Counted from the first letter of the stretch, positions 1 to 10,620 are shown. The stretch: DNA of 64,000 nt from Heligmosomoides polygyrus polygyrus (GCA_947396885.1 OX377202.1:17732001-17796000), one strand, 5' to 3'. Program-made: numbers and translations. Notes: generated from the sequence alone by a model not told the origin.

Positions 1-870
1 TCAATTTTCCAACAGAAGGTACAGTGAAGTTGCTTTCTTCTAGTTTAAACAAGGTTTATTTAAAAAGGGTAACTTTAAAAAATAATCCAGTCGGAAAATA
101 ACCATTTTCAGCCAAAATGGAGGGACGTGTCAAATTGAGTATGTTTAAACAAAAAGGATACTGAGATTTTTTTGGTCTTATGGGGAGAGGGTTGAAATCC
201 TATGGTGGTTTATAAGTGTTTTTTCAAGGACCTTGTAGAACAGTCAAGGTGAGCAATACAACATTTAGCCAGAGAATTTTTCCGGTTATTGAGTGAAAGA
301 GTAACAAATAACCTTCTCGATGAAATAACGATGAAACAGCTTGGGTCCAACCCTGATGAAGCACCGAAACGGTCAGAAATATTGCTTCGAACTTCAGTTG
401 AAAAAGCTCTCAAAATGTGTTAATTCAACACATCCTACTTAATCAGTAAGCAGCAAAATGGTCAAGACTATTAGTGAAGCTTATTTGGAACATTCCAAGA
501 AAACAGCGCAGAAACACGTTATTCATGACCACATGAAGCTTTTTTAAGCCGGCTAATAATGTAAATGTTTTCTGTCCATTTTTGTGAAGGAAAATGTAGG
601 GTTTAGAAAATCACCGAATAAAAGGGTGAAACAGTACGACCTGCTTGTAAAAAATTACTAAGGCTGTCAACAGCCAAGCTGTTGGTACCTGACTTTAACC
701 AAAAGTTTCTTTGAAAAGAAAATGACCTAGAAGTTAAGGAGTCGCTTACTGCTGCGGCGAACAATTTTTGTAAATAATTCTCGTTACAAATGCGTTGGAC
801 AGGCGGTTAAACGGTTAAGATTAGCGTGGCTTCCTTTAATGATATCTGTTCTATACCTTCTGTTGTTCAG
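1..870. other. Unassigned sequence upstream of the first recognised exon
   Basis: AT-rich sequence without a long or convincing reading frame on either strand. By position it is probably intron of the host gene whose exon starts at 871, because that exon begins in mid-codon after a good acceptor. A short open stretch from the ATG at 458 (about 28 codons) has no splice signals around it and is not called. Confidence 0.4.
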
Positions 871-996
871 TAGAGTACCGCGAGGACAAACGGCGAGAAC
901 TGGATCTCCTGAAGAGGAGCAGCAAGTTCCGTAACGCAGCTCTGGGATCCGCCACTGTCAAGGTGAAACAGGACGAGTCGCAGATACAGAACACAG
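871..996 (+). CDS. Host gene 1, exon (first in window)
   Basis: The acceptor reads tgttgttcag before 871 and the donor is gtaacc at 997. The open frame starts with two bases of a split codon, so an upstream exon lies outside the window or is unseen. The peptide begins EYREDKRRELDLLKR, is strongly charged and likely helical, and runs on to KVKQDESQIQNT. The exon ends with one base of a codon (phase 1), which exactly fits the exon at 8557. The codons are clearly less AT-rich than the flanks. No family was recognised. Confidence 0.7.
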
Positions 997-2062
997 GTAA
1001 CCTGGGCTGATCTGTTATGTTCGCAAAAACTTCAGCTAAGTCGTTTTCTAAACCAGCAACCATACCTTTCGTTAAAATTTATCACAGCTTTGCCCGTAAA
1101 CTAACCAGCTCCGCTTGTTAAAATGTGGCTTTCAGCGGACTTAAAGGCCTAGCTAATGGTATATGTAAGTGTTCGATAACATCACGAGGCGATTGTAAAA
1201 GATGTCTTATGGATAGGCACTTTCTTGGAAAGGTGACAGGATGAACTGACACGATAAGAGCTCTCGATTGACAACGGAGATGAAAGCGTTTCGCACCCAA
1301 CTGTCAGTGATTTCCTAGCGTCATTATATCAGAAGCTTCTCACCTCACAGGCGTTAACATACATGTTTAGTATACTCAGGACATACAGTTATCCAGAACG
1401 AAAGCTTTTCTCGACAGATTTTCGCCTTTACGGGATCAGAGAACATCATCTGTTTCTCGTCTCATGTCCATTGACGCTATCACAACGACCATAAATGGGC
1501 TGACAGGGCTGGTTTGGGCAGCTTCTCACAAGGACGAGATCGTTTGACAGATCTTCCACAACTTTTGAGAAAAAAGCGACGTCTTGGAATGAGAGACGCA
1601 CCTGTCCAAGCTTATGTAAGAACAGCACTCGAGATAACATCAGATTTAGGGAATGGACGAAAACCAGTTTTTTGCATCTGAAGGGGCTCAATTTGGACGG
1701 CTGCAAGCCTACATCTGAGCTGACACCCTTCGACACTCAATATAAGCCAAAAAAACCAAGTACTTAGAAATTGAGGACTCACTATTGTTGTTGTTGTTTT
1801 CAAAATACGCGTAATAGTGCAGTCGACTGTATGTAAGACTCATGTATGTAGCGCACTCCTAATCGAGGTCTGTGAACCGTGTCCTTCTCACGTTAGTCAA
1901 GCGCTGTAAGCGTTTATATGGAATAGGTGGACTGTCCATGAACGAACTCGTAGAGTAATTTAACAGCCAGAGTCACTGGCATCTTTCTACAGTCGGTTTT
2001 TACTGTCTTGTAGTAGGTTTTACACAAGCTGAGACGTGCAGTAAAGCAGCCAGAGCAGGGAT

Positions 2063-2175
2063 GTCCGTTTCCGTGTTCCGAATTCCGGTTTCCGGTCATT
2101 TGGGCTCTTCCGTTCCGTTCCGTGTTTTATCTATTTTTGGGCCGGAAGGCGGAAACGGAAATGGGCACTGTTCCA
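2063..2175 (+). repeat. TTCCGTTTCCG-type dispersed repeat, copy 1
   Basis: Contains tccgtttccgtgttccg followed by ttccggtttccgg and a stretch of further ttccgt words. The same order of words recurs at 3315-3420 in the same orientation, about 1.25 kb away. Family and function are unknown. Confidence 0.5.
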
Positions 2176-3314
2176 CACTAGTTTTCTATTGAACACAATC
2201 AGCTTATCAATTAAAAAACGTTCTCCTTCATATAATTGTGAAAAAATACAGTTTGACAACTCTGTATTAATATTCTTGAAATTGGTTAAACTACCAAACA
2301 AGCACTCAAAAATGGCAAAGGCTGGGTGCAGGGCAAAATTAATGTGTCACAAAGGCTTTGTATGCATTGTATGCTAAGAAAATGCACTCATGAAACATCG
2401 TGAAACAAAGGGTTCAGGTTCAGTGAAGGTTGTGCCATGCGCTCGTCTGCTCCAAGATTACCCCAGTGCTCTTGATCGAAGTTGTAATTTTCAATTCTTA
2501 ATTTTAGGTGTGATATTCATCCATACGGCGTTATGCGATTCATTTTTTAATGAAGCATCACGAATATCTACCATGAGTTGTTATTTTTATTGACTATGGT
2601 TATTTATTGAATTCTGACCAAAACTATTGCTTCGAGAACCATCTAGGAACTGTCCAGCTGTGTCGCCTTGGGCGTAGGATTCCTAGGCTATCACAGACTG
2701 AATATTCCTGTGGAAGTGTGGACCCACCATGACTAATCAGTCATCCAGTTATCATCTTAGATTCCAGAATGAGTTTTGAGTACTAGTTTTGGTGATTACA
2801 ATGTAATTGTTAATGTTGAGAATGCAGGTATCTGTGCAGTCACCACGCCGTCCATGATGCCACAGTTTTCTAAAAGCGTTGAGAGGATGTCTTTCCTGGT
2901 CAGAAAATGATGACCTAGGTGGCTACTCCAGTTTTAGACTTCACCCGAGTCAGTTTTTTTTAATGCGGGTCTGTAAGTAACCCCAAGTGGCTAAGTCGGT
3001 TAAGTCTACCGTTCAAAAAATATCAGCATGAAAAAGTCAGCGAAAAACACAAGATATGGAAAGGCTGCATGCTGAAAAGGGGAAAAATAGTGAAATAAGC
3101 CCCTGAGTTTTTTTCGTTTACTGCTCTAGCCATAGCTAAAAGGTTATCATAATAATATTATAAAGTCTTGCTGCTTCGTTATGTTACGTTATGATGAGGA
3201 TGAGCATTAATCTGTGGAAGATTCTGCTGCTCGTAAAGTTCTGAGCAAGAAAAAATGCAATAGAAGCCGCTTCTGAGGCCGTTTCAGATGCACTTCTGAA
3301 AAATGACGAATTTG

Positions 3315-3420
3315 TGTGTCATTTCCGTTTCCGCGTTTCGTATTCCGGTTTCCGGCGATTTTTGGGCGATTCCATTCCGTCTTTCGTCTTCCGCTTTTTC
3401 CATAAAAATTTCCGCACATA
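3315..3420 (+). repeat. TTCCGTTTCCG-type dispersed repeat, copy 2
   Basis: Direct repeat of the segment at 2063, sharing ttccgtttccg, tattccggtttccgg and a downstream ttccattccgtc run. The divergence is moderate, so the duplication or dispersal is not recent. It ends near the start of the rRNA-bearing segment. Confidence 0.5.
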
Positions 3421-3547
3421 CCTGAGCCAGAGTTGGCGCCGATTGCTGTCGGCTCCCTTGACGGAGGTACAGTTCCCTCTCTTTACACCAAGGTTAAAGG
3501 GACCGGAGAAAATCCGCGTTATAGCGGGAGTCGTGTCCTAATACGAG

Positions 3548-3598
3548 CTGGCGTTTTGCACTTTTTTATATTCCGATTTATCTAAAATCGCATACAGT

Positions 3599-3633
<35 letters not shown>

Positions 3634-3905
3634 GACTGTTGACCAGTTGTTGCGATAGTAATTCTGCTTAGTACGAGAGGTACAGCAAGTTCAGAAATTT
3701 GGTTCATGGACTTAACCGATCGGTCAATGGTCCAAGGAGACCATCTGGGGATTATGACTGAACGCCTCTAAATCAGAATCCCACCAAGTCAAGGCAGCGA
3801 TAACGCTGTTTGCCGATGTCGAGAAACAACTCTATCTCGTGGCAAGACGAGAGCTTACGCCCTAGTAAATTGCCTTGCCGGTATGGATAATCTCTGCTAC
3901 ATAGT
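3548..3905 (+). pseudogene. 28S rRNA 3'-end fragment (rDNA pseudogene)
   Basis: The sequence matches, from memory, the conserved 3' portion of eukaryotic 28S rRNA in order: cgtgagacaggttagtttta, then ttgcgatagtaat, then the sarcin-ricin region agtacgagagg, then tttggttcatg and gattatgactgaacgcctct. The sarcin-ricin segment is mutated just after GAGAGG, and the conserved stretch before ccatctg is altered, so this is a decayed fragment and not a working rDNA unit. It is only about 0.36 kb, has no 18S or 5.8S nearby, and lies inside an intron of host gene 1. How it arrived (retroposition of rRNA or repair with rDNA) cannot be told; I saw no poly(A) tail. Confidence 0.85.
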
Positions 3906-3979
3906 TGTCAAAGCCAGATCACTCTGGTTCAATGTCGGGGAGCAGAATCACATGTTTACGACATGTATACTGGTCAAGG

Positions 3980-4271
3980 GGCGCGTGTAGCGCAGTCGGA
4001 GGAGGCGCCGACGGTCGAGTGCGCCCGATACCAGGTTTCTGGTTCGGATTTTTCGCCCAAGCCAACCAAGCCTTCCATCCCTCCGGGGTCGACGAATTGG
4101 TACCAGACTTGTTTGGGAAGGATAAAGCGCTGACTTGTTCATCGGCTGGCCACTGCAAGTCATTGTATGGCCAAATACGCATTCATATCACCTCCACGAA
4201 ATCCCGTAGAAGTAGAATGCGCTGGCGCATCCCAAAAGGGATTGAGTAACGCCGTCGTTTATCCTTATTCT
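3980..4271 (+). repeat. SINE-A copy with 14-bp target-site duplication
   Basis: Full-length copy. It starts at the tRNA-like head (A box tagcgcagtcgg), passes the B box region ggttcggattttt, and ends in the ttatcc tail. It is flanked by tatactggtcaagg (3966-3979) and tatactggtgaagg (4272-4285), a 13-of-14 match that is best read as a target-site duplication and fixes both ends of the family. Copies read in this direction head-first; frames running through it are not genes. Confidence 0.85.
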
Positions 4272-4421
4272 TATACTGGTGAAGGTGTTGTATCCAGCAG
4301 AGCAGTGTTTGTATACTGCGATCCGTTGACACTATCCTCTGATCGGGTGTTTAGTTTGCCTATTTTAACAATGTATTTTAGTTATATATTTTCCCGGGCT
4401 TGACGACGAAAACAAATAAAT

Positions 4422-4704
4422 AGGATAAAAGGTAAAAGGACCGCGTTACTCAATCCTTTCTGGGATGCGCCAGCGCATTCTACTTGTATGGGATGTCATG
4501 GAAGCGACATAAATGCGTATTTGGCCATACAATGACTTGCGATGGCCAGCCGATGAACAATTCAGCGCTTTATCCTTCCCAGACAAGACTGCTACCAATT
4601 CACCGACCCCGGAGGGATGGAAGACTTGGCTGGCTTGGGCGGGAGATCCGAACCAGGACCCTGGTATCGGGTGCACGCGACAGTCGCGCCTCCTCCGACG
4701 CGCC
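4422..4704 (-). repeat. SINE-A copy (minus)
   Basis: Reverse-complement copy: it opens with the tail side (ggataaaaggt, then cgcgttactcaatcc) and closes with the head (gtgcacgcgacagtcgcgcctcctccgac). It is near full length with moderate divergence. Confidence 0.8.
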
Positions 4705-4737
4705 TTTAATTTACATTTGCTGTCCCTCTTTTCGGAG

Positions 4738-5024
4738 ATAAGGATAAAGGGTCGCGTTATTCAATCCTTTCTCGGATGCGCCACGCCTTCTATAATACTT
4801 CTGCGGGATGGAGGCGAATTGAATGCATGTCTGGCTATAGAATGACTTGCGGTGGCCAGCCGTAAACAAGCTAGGGCCTTATCGTTCCCAGGCAAGCCGG
4901 GTACCAATTCCACGACCACGGAGGGACGGAGAGCTTGGTTGCTCTAGGCGGGAATCCGAACAAGGAACCTGGGGAATCAGGTGCATATGACAGCCGACAC
5001 CTCCTCCGACTGCGCCACACGTGC
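4738..5024 (-). repeat. SINE-A copy (minus), more diverged
   Basis: A second minus copy directly beside the previous one, tail first (aaggataaagggtcgcg) and ending at the head side (cgactgcgccacacgtgcc). It is more diverged than its neighbour. Its head abuts the truncated 5' end of the RTE element within a few bases. Confidence 0.7.
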
Positions 5025-5026
5025 CT

Positions 5027-7805
5027 TTCGAGTCGAAAGGATTTGAACGACGTAGTAGAAGCATAGGCCTGACCGCAAACGCAGGCATCATCTTGCTTGT
5101 CAATTTTTGTATAGAGCTAGAGTTGAGCGCTGGTCGCGCTTTATCTGTAGTCAATTTGAATGCGGCGTTCTTCTCAGAATCGCCTCCGAACGATTTCGTG
5201 ACTCGATTGTAAGTGTCGAACGCTTTAACGATCGGTTGATGAAGATCGTTGTCGCCGCTAAGGAGCGACTCTATCACTTCTTCTCTGCGTATGCTCCGCA
5301 GACTGGCTGCTCCGATCAAGCCAAGGATGAGTTTTGGAGCCTGCTTGATGAGAAGACAGCAGAGGTGCCGTCGAAAGATGTCATCGTAGTCGCTGGTGAC
5401 CTTAATGGGCACGTCGGCGCGACGAAAGACGGGTACAGCTGTCATGGTGGATTCGGTTACGGGTCGCGTAACGCCGATGGTGAGCGTATCCTTGAATATG
5501 CGGAATCGCATAACCTCACCATAGTGAACACCGTATTTCGTAAACGCGACTCCCACCTCATCTCATACTATAGTGGGAACTCCAAGTCTCAGATAGATTT
5601 CGTCCTTGTGAAGGATCGAGACCGAAGTCTTGTCACAGACGCAAAGATCGTGCCGTATGAGACGGTCGCCCCACAGCACCGACCGCTGATCTGCACCCTA
5701 AAGATCGCCGCTCCAAGGCAGAAGCAGGTTGAGCGATGCGGTGCACCGAGAATCAAGTGGTGGCGAATGAGAGAGAAGGAAGCAGCTGTGATTTCTCACG
5801 TGCGGTTACCGACAGTCACAACTGTCGACGAAACTTGGAAGAAGGCTGCCGACGCGATACGTGAAGCTGCAAGGTTGGAGCTCGGCATCACGGTGCCTGG
5901 ACGACGCAAGGTCGAAAAACAGGCGTGGCTGTGGACAGATGACGTGAAAGCAAAAGTTCGAGAGAAGAAGTCGCTCTATCACGTGTTTCTCAGCGACAAG
6001 ACAGCCGATAACTGGCGGAAGTACCAAGAAGCGAGGAGAGCTGCAAAGAAGGCTGTGGCTGTTGCAAAAGCCACTCATTATGGAGATGTCAACGAGAAGC
6101 TCGAGTCGCGCGATGGTGAGCGGTATGTGTACCGACTCGCAAAGAATCGCCATCGCCAGACCGAGGACATCGAGAAGTTCTTCGGCATCAATGATGAGAA
6201 CGGCCATCTTCTTACGGACCGCAAGAAGGCATTGAAGCGATGGCGCGATTACTTTGAGGAAATTTCCACTATGGAATTTCCTCACCCGGCCATCCCTTCT
6301 GTGGCTTCTGTCCACGGTCCCGTTCAGAAGATCACCGTGGAGGAGACAGAAGCGGCTCTGAGGAAGATGAGGCCAGGCAAAGCGACTGGGCCCGACGACG
6401 TGGCAGCTGATCTGTGGAAGTCAAAGCTGTGGTACCCTGCTGAGTGGTTGGCGAAGTTCTTTAACCAGGTTGTGGCGGAGAAGAAGGTGCCTGAGTGTTG
6501 GCGCCAAAGCACGACGATTCCGATTTGGAAGAAGAAGGGCAGTCCTGCAGACTGCTCCAATTACCGTCCGATTCGCTTGCTCTCGCACAGCATGAAGATC
6601 TTTGAGCGAATTGTCGATGGTCGAATTCGTGACATCGTCCAGCTTTCCAGCAATCAGTGCGGCTTCGTGGCTGGCTGTGGCACCATTGATGCCATACATG
6701 CCGCCCGCCTCCTGTTAGAGAAGCATCGCGAGAAACAGAAGCCAGTGCATATCGCCTTCCTCGACCTAGAGAAGGCCTTTGACCGCGTACCGCGTGAAGT
6801 GATATGGTACGCCCTGCGACGACATGGAGTTCCTGAGGAGCTCATAGAGTGGGTGCGAATCCTCTACTCTTCTCCAAAGAGTAGAGTTCAAGCTGCAGCC
6901 GGAACCTCGATGGAGTTCCCCATCTCTGTCGGGGTGCACCAGGGTTCTGCGCTTTCCCCACTACTTTTTGTTGTCGTGATGGACGCCATTACACGAGATC
7001 TTCAGAAGCCAGTCCCCTGGACACTGCTTTATGCTGATGACGTAATGCTCGCTAGCGAAAGTAAAGGTGAACTCGAGCGAGAGGTGCAAGCTTGGTGTGA
7101 TCGCTTGGAGTGTTTTGGACTCAGACTGAACGTGAAGAAGACCGAGTATCTAACGACGGACGTTAATGAGTCCAGCTCCATCAAGGTTAACGCTATCGAG
7201 CTCCCACGCACTTCGGTTTTTAAGTACCTGGGATCAGCAGTCACGTCTGACGGCAAACTGATGATTGAAGTGAATTCACGCGTGAATGCAGCTTGGTCCA
7301 AGTGGCGCTCGTTGACTGGTGTGCTCTGCGATAGGAAGATGCCAGAGCGCTTGAAGTCAAAAATATATAGAACTGTCGTCCGGCCGGTAGCGATGTACGG
7401 TGCTGAGTGTTGGCCTGCGACCAAGGAGGTTGAAACGCGCCTCAGCGTCATGGAGACAAAGATGCTGCGCTGGACGGCTGGAGTCTCGCTCCTGGACCGC
7501 ATCCGAAACGATGTCATTCGGCAGAAGTTCGGTGTCGCGCCGATAGCGGACAAGATGCGCGAAGCTCGCTTACGATGGTACGGCCACGTTCTGCGTGGAG
7601 AAGAGGACAGCGTCCGCAAGATAGGCCTTAACTTCGAGGTAATAGGAAAGCGGCCTAGAGGGCGTCCGAAGCAGCGCTGGTCTGACACGTTACATATGGA
7701 CTTGAAGGTTGCTGGTGTCCACCCTGATCTAGCGGGAGAGGTGGCGTCATGACACCAGAATAGCGGACCCCGCTACGAAGCGGGACAGACGCTGAAGAAG
7801 AAGAA
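5027..7805 (+). mobile_element. RTE-clade non-LTR retrotransposon, 5'-truncated
   Basis: One LINE with an endonuclease-reverse transcriptase frame and a 3' end typical of RTE elements: a short 3' UTR (about 50 bp after the TGA at 7750) ending in a small GAA repeat (gaagaagaagaag). The 5' end abuts a SINE-A copy, so the start of the endonuclease is missing or decayed; remnants in other frames can be sensed at 5030-5110. Hookworm RTE elements have been described under names such as dingo, and this copy is of that general kind. It lies inside an intron of host gene 1. Confidence 0.85.
5107..7752 (+). CDS. RTE endonuclease/reverse transcriptase, 881 codons, endonuclease N-terminus lost
   Basis: The frame would copy element RNA at a nicked target site (target-primed reverse transcription). 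The endonuclease part (roughly residues 30-200) shows SAYAPQTG, AGDLNGHVG (Asp98, Asn100), SQIDFVL and APQHRPL (His191; a Gln stands where many apurinic-type nucleases have Asp). The expected N-terminal Asn and Glu motifs are absent. The reverse transcriptase follows, with SNYRPI, FLDLEKAFD (Asp553), HQGSALSPLLF and LYADDVML (YADD at 642-645). The C-terminal part contains LRWYGHVLR and KRPRGRPKQRW, typical of RTE proteins. The frame runs to the TGA at 7750-7752 without a stop, so the copy is young or long-read errors missed it. The stated start is simply the first available one after truncation. Proteins from such elements are often annotated as endonuclease-reverse transcriptase or craniofacial development protein 2-like. 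Confidence 0.9.
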   Translation: MYRARVERWSRFICSQFECGVLLRIASERFRDSIVSVERFNDRLMKIVVAAKERLYHFFSAYAPQTGCSDQAKDEFWSLLDEKTAEVPSKDVIVVAGDLNGHVGATKDGYSCHGGFGYGSRNADGERILEYAESHNLTIVNTVFRKRDSHLISYYSGNSKSQIDFVLVKDRDRSLVTDAKIVPYETVAPQHRPLICTLKIAAPRQKQVERCGAPRIKWWRMREKEAAVISHVRLPTVTTVDETWKKAADAIREAARLELGITVPGRRKVEKQAWLWTDDVKAKVREKKSLYHVFLSDKTADNWRKYQEARRAAKKAVAVAKATHYGDVNEKLESRDGERYVYRLAKNRHRQTEDIEKFFGINDENGHLLTDRKKALKRWRDYFEEISTMEFPHPAIPSVASVHGPVQKITVEETEAALRKMRPGKATGPDDVAADLWKSKLWYPAEWLAKFFNQVVAEKKVPECWRQSTTIPIWKKKGSPADCSNYRPIRLLSHSMKIFERIVDGRIRDIVQLSSNQCGFVAGCGTIDAIHAARLLLEKHREKQKPVHIAFLDLEKAFDRVPREVIWYALRRHGVPEELIEWVRILYSSPKSRVQAAAGTSMEFPISVGVHQGSALSPLLFVVVMDAITRDLQKPVPWTLLYADDVMLASESKGELEREVQAWCDRLECFGLRLNVKKTEYLTTDVNESSSIKVNAIELPRTSVFKYLGSAVTSDGKLMIEVNSRVNAAWSKWRSLTGVLCDRKMPERLKSKIYRTVVRPVAMYGAECWPATKEVETRLSVMETKMLRWTAGVSLLDRIRNDVIRQKFGVAPIADKMREARLRWYGHVLRGEEDSVRKIGLNFEVIGKRPRGRPKQRWSDTLHMDLKVAGVHPDLAGEVAS

Positions 7806-8556
7806 GTTCTTCTCAGAATCGCGCTATAACGGGAGTAGCGTTATATCCTATGCATCTTAGGCGAGGCTTGTTTGTATTGGCGTAAAGAAAAGCTGATCGA
7901 TTCCAAAAAATCTGCGTCAAGTTGAGAGTCGTGTCTTATCCGGAGGCGTTATGACGGGAGGGTTTGCACTTGGTTCGGGCTTCCCGCCCAGGCCAACCAG
8001 GTCTTCGATGTCTTCCATCCCGCAGGAGGATTTGAAATACATCTGGGAGCATGTAGTGCAGTGCAGTGATTCGATGGGCTCAGAACGCGACCTTTAAGGT
8101 GTATTTATTTTCTGCAAGGTAGGGGGTCCGTCTCTCCGAATGAAATTAGGCCTTCAAATCAACATTTCTGTAATGTGCTGGGCATTTCCCTCTTTATTGG
8201 ATAGACCATTCGGTGCAGATCCCAAATGTCGTATTTATTTTTCAAAACACACAACTTGAAGAGCGCTATCGAAAAGCGGCTGAAAAGACGTTTTTTTGCG
8301 CATATTCCGCCCAAAGGCAAAATATACGGTATTTTTGTTTGAGGCAAGAATACTGCGGTCCGTGGCCAGGCTTCATAACAAATCTGAAACGTCGATCATT
8401 CAGTCATCATCAATCCATTTAATCGATTTTCGTGCTGAGCTGATCGTTTGAAGCGGTAGTCACATGCATGGTCTTTGGTGATGAAGATGGTCTTCACACT
8501 GCAACTAGATAGCATCAGTACGATCAATTTTGATCGATTTTTCGCTTTTTCACCAG
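7806..8556. other. Intron remainder with small repeat fragments
   Basis: No gene seen. Positions 7965-8065 hold scraps resembling SINE-A (ttggttcgggcttcccgcccaggccaacca, then agcatgtagtgcag), too broken to list as a copy. Positions 8150-8335 match one arm of the foldback element at 35789 (listed separately). Confidence 0.4.
8150..8335 (+). repeat. Single arm of the 35.8-kb foldback MITE family
   Basis: Shares with 36063-36240 a run of matching words in the same order: aaatcaac, gctgggc, ggatagacc, cattcg, gatcccaaatgtcg, tttatttttca, ttgaagagcgctatc and caaaatatacg. Only one arm is present here, so this is a solo or truncated copy. It shows that the 35.8-kb hairpin belongs to a dispersed family. 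Confidence 0.6.
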
Positions 8557-8672
8557 AATTGACAGCTTGGAGTGAAAATAGCGCGCGAATATTGCGGCGG
8601 AAGGTGGTAGTCAATGAACAACCGAAACGAGTGCAGTTCAATAACCAGCGACTTCTTGCCCTTCATCCCGTT
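8557..8672 (+). CDS. Host gene 1, exon
   Basis: The acceptor is ctttttcaccag. The first two bases (aa) complete the codon left by the exon ending at 996, giving Glu. The peptide runs LTAWSENSARILRRK and then VVVNEQPKRVQFNNQ. The donor is gtgtga at 8673 or gtgagc at 8675; the first leaves phase 0 and fits the next exon if that begins at 10026. KRVQF fits the general form of a protein phosphatase 1 docking motif (RVxF), but short motifs of this kind occur by chance. Confidence 0.65.
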
Positions 8673-10025
8673 GTGTGAGCCATGATACTGCGTTATTTAT
8701 ACCCATTAGTATAGACCCACATGGTAGGTCCCAGTTTCTCAGTTTCCTCAGGTTCGAAATAAACGACGTACCATCATAAGAAGTCGGCATGGCACAGAAG
8801 AATCAAATCTATTCTTACAACCTACAAACTTTGTCGACTAACCGAACTATATTGTCGATTTCCAGCCAGAATTGCCCGACTGATATGGAAAACGAGTGAA
8901 ACAGGGGGTCTGGGACAAAGTCGCAGCTATCGCAACTAGGACGGGCACCTGGACTGCAAGTATATTCATTTTTGGATTGCAAGAATTTTCTAAAGACTTC
9001 TGCGACACAGACTCATCTCACATTTGCATTTCAAATGCCACCAAAACGTGAAATTAATAGCTCCTAATAGCATGAACAGATGCCATTCTCCATCCTGCAC
9101 CATCGTTTTTTGTCGCTTATCTTATCCAGAACGAGCTGCTTCCACTTTCGCGTGTTTCATAAATGAGTTCGTGACATTCTTCGCTATAAAAAGCATGTAA
9201 ATCATTTTCTTGTAATTGACCAGTTCTATTCCTAATTGGATTTCGTTTAAGAAGACACGGTTTCTTTCGAAACAGCCAGAAGAAAGCGAACGCACTTAAA
9301 CTCAGAAGTTGAAATCGAATTAAATCAAGGGCACACACTCTTCTTTGCGCAAGGAACTTCCGTAATCGCGAGTTATTTTGTTACGCTCAGCAGTAGATAG
9401 AGTGTTAAGTTGGGCTTTGAGATATCTTATTTTCTGGAGGAGCGAAGAGTTTAGATTCTAGATTCTAGATTTATTCAACATGGAGATGCTCCACAGAATT
9501 TCTGACTGAAGAAACCAATACAAAAACGAATGCAATGATGTTAACTAACGCAAACACAATTTCAAAGTTTCAAACGCGGTTATGCAATAAGGACAAACAT
9601 TCACTAAAATTGAAACAGAAAGAAATGAGTTCTATCTAGGCATACACTCCGAAGAAAAAAGAAATGAAACACTGAAGATCTATGCTTTAAGAACACAATA
9701 CTCTTTTTGAGAAAAGACTGAAGGCGAAAATAAAAGACGAAGATGTGCGTTTTGTTACGCTTTTTGTTGTTTTTCATCGTTATCCACTAATTTAGCTTTC
9801 AATTGAAAATCATGGAGTAACTTAACCAATCGCTCCGCTCGTAATTGATGGCTGCTTGCATGATTGGCATTCTGAATCACAAATCAGGATTATCCGTTGA
9901 AAATTGGGGCCAGGCGACCACGATGGCCCTCAATTAATCGATAATCGATGTGTGTGAAAAATGTCTGACCCGGCAAACGATTAAACGGCACTTCACCTAA
10001 TTTTTCAACATTTATGCTTACAGAG
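8673..10025. other. Intron, nothing recognised
   Basis: AT-rich, with no supported exon or repeat. A small direct repetition of agattctag occurs near 9452. The polypyrimidine-rich stretch before 10024 (tttttcaacatttatgcttacag) is the acceptor of the next exon. Confidence 0.4.
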
Positions 10026-10079
10026 GGTGAGAATTCCCAACTTCCACCGTTCGCCTTTAGCGAGGACGCAGGACCAAAC
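10026..10079 (+). CDS. Host gene 1, short exon
   Basis: Eighteen codons, GENSQLPPFAFSEDAGPN, between the acceptor ending cttacagag and a strong donor gtgagt at 10080. If the more usual AG two bases earlier is used, the upstream phase does not fit, so the start is uncertain by two bases. It is followed by a 51-nt intron. Confidence 0.6.
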
Positions 10080-10130
10080 GTGAGTGTCGTCAGGAAACAT
10101 CGGCTATTTGGCACTAAACTATCTATTCAG

Positions 10131-10244
10131 AAGAGATCAGCAGCGTCACCACGTACACCAGCACCTCCGGCTTCGACAACCTCTCGACCTGAAGTCGAAG
10201 GTGACGCGAACACCTTCGCGGAGATTAACAGAGCGGTGGCGCAG
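10131..10244 (+). CDS. Host gene 1, exon
   Basis: The acceptor is ctatctattcag and the donor gtggga at 10245. In phase 0 it reads KRSAASPRTPAPPASTTSRP and then an acidic stretch ending EINRAVAQ. This is a Pro/Ser/Thr-rich, probably disordered linker. The competing frame across the same bases is more basic and ends in a less natural peptide, so I prefer this one. Confidence 0.65.
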
Positions 10245-10299
10245 GTGGGAATTCCTCAATATCCTACTGGAACTAACTCATTGAATTCTTTGCTCTTAG

Positions 10300-10353
10300 G
10301 ACGAACAGGCGCAACGAACCCAAGTGAAAAGGAATTTCGAAACAGCAGCACCT
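10300..10353 (+). CDS. Host gene 1, 54-nt exon
   Basis: It follows a 55-nt intron (10245-10299) that ends in tttgctcttag and stops at a consensus gtgagt donor. The frame reads DEQAQRTQVKRNFETAAP and keeps phase 0 on both sides. Reading straight through the intron also gives an open frame, so cDNA is needed to exclude retention. Confidence 0.6.
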
Positions 10354-10620
10354 GTGAGTTTGACGCTTCTGTTGCATTACTTAATAGATTTTAACGTAGC
10401 AGCATAAAAACGCTGGATGACCCATTCTGACGAAAAGCAGGAGTATTCAAAAGGCTTCACTAGTGTTTGCCCAGAGTGAGAATTCCGCACTCTTCTCCAA
10501 TTTACCAGTAGACGCGTGGGCGATGCGGCTCGAATCCGCGCTTCGTTTTTCGGCCACGCCCTCATGTGTTAGCTGCTGTGACTAAGCATTTCAGAAATAA
10601 CCGTTATTTCACTCTTATAG

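Larger units (their letters stand above)
997..3547. other. First part of a large intron: dispersed repeat fragments, no gene seen
   Basis: Lies inside the 7.5-kb intron between the exons at 871 and 8557. The only structure I can support is a pair of related CCG-rich repeats in direct orientation (2063-2175 and 3315-3420, listed separately). The remaining frames are short and look random. Confidence 0.4.

Noticed and set aside
1446..1736. 96-codon minus frame in the first intron
   Set aside because: No recognisable motif, no splice context, and random-looking composition.
3420..3547. Extension of the 28S fragment upstream
   Set aside because: A few words (gtcctaa-acgagct) hint at rRNA, but no continuous match could be supported.
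3905..4249. Protein-coding frames over SINE-A copies (also at 4446, 16062, 19609, 33613, 59578)
   Set aside because: The same peptides recur wherever the SINE does and carry no selection signal; the element is non-coding.
5806..7688. Minus-strand frames of up to 219 codons opposite the RTE
   Set aside because: They are shadows of the strongly biased RTE coding strand.
8625..8645. RVxF phosphatase-docking motif as a functional call
   Set aside because: A five-residue motif is too short to assign a function without other support.
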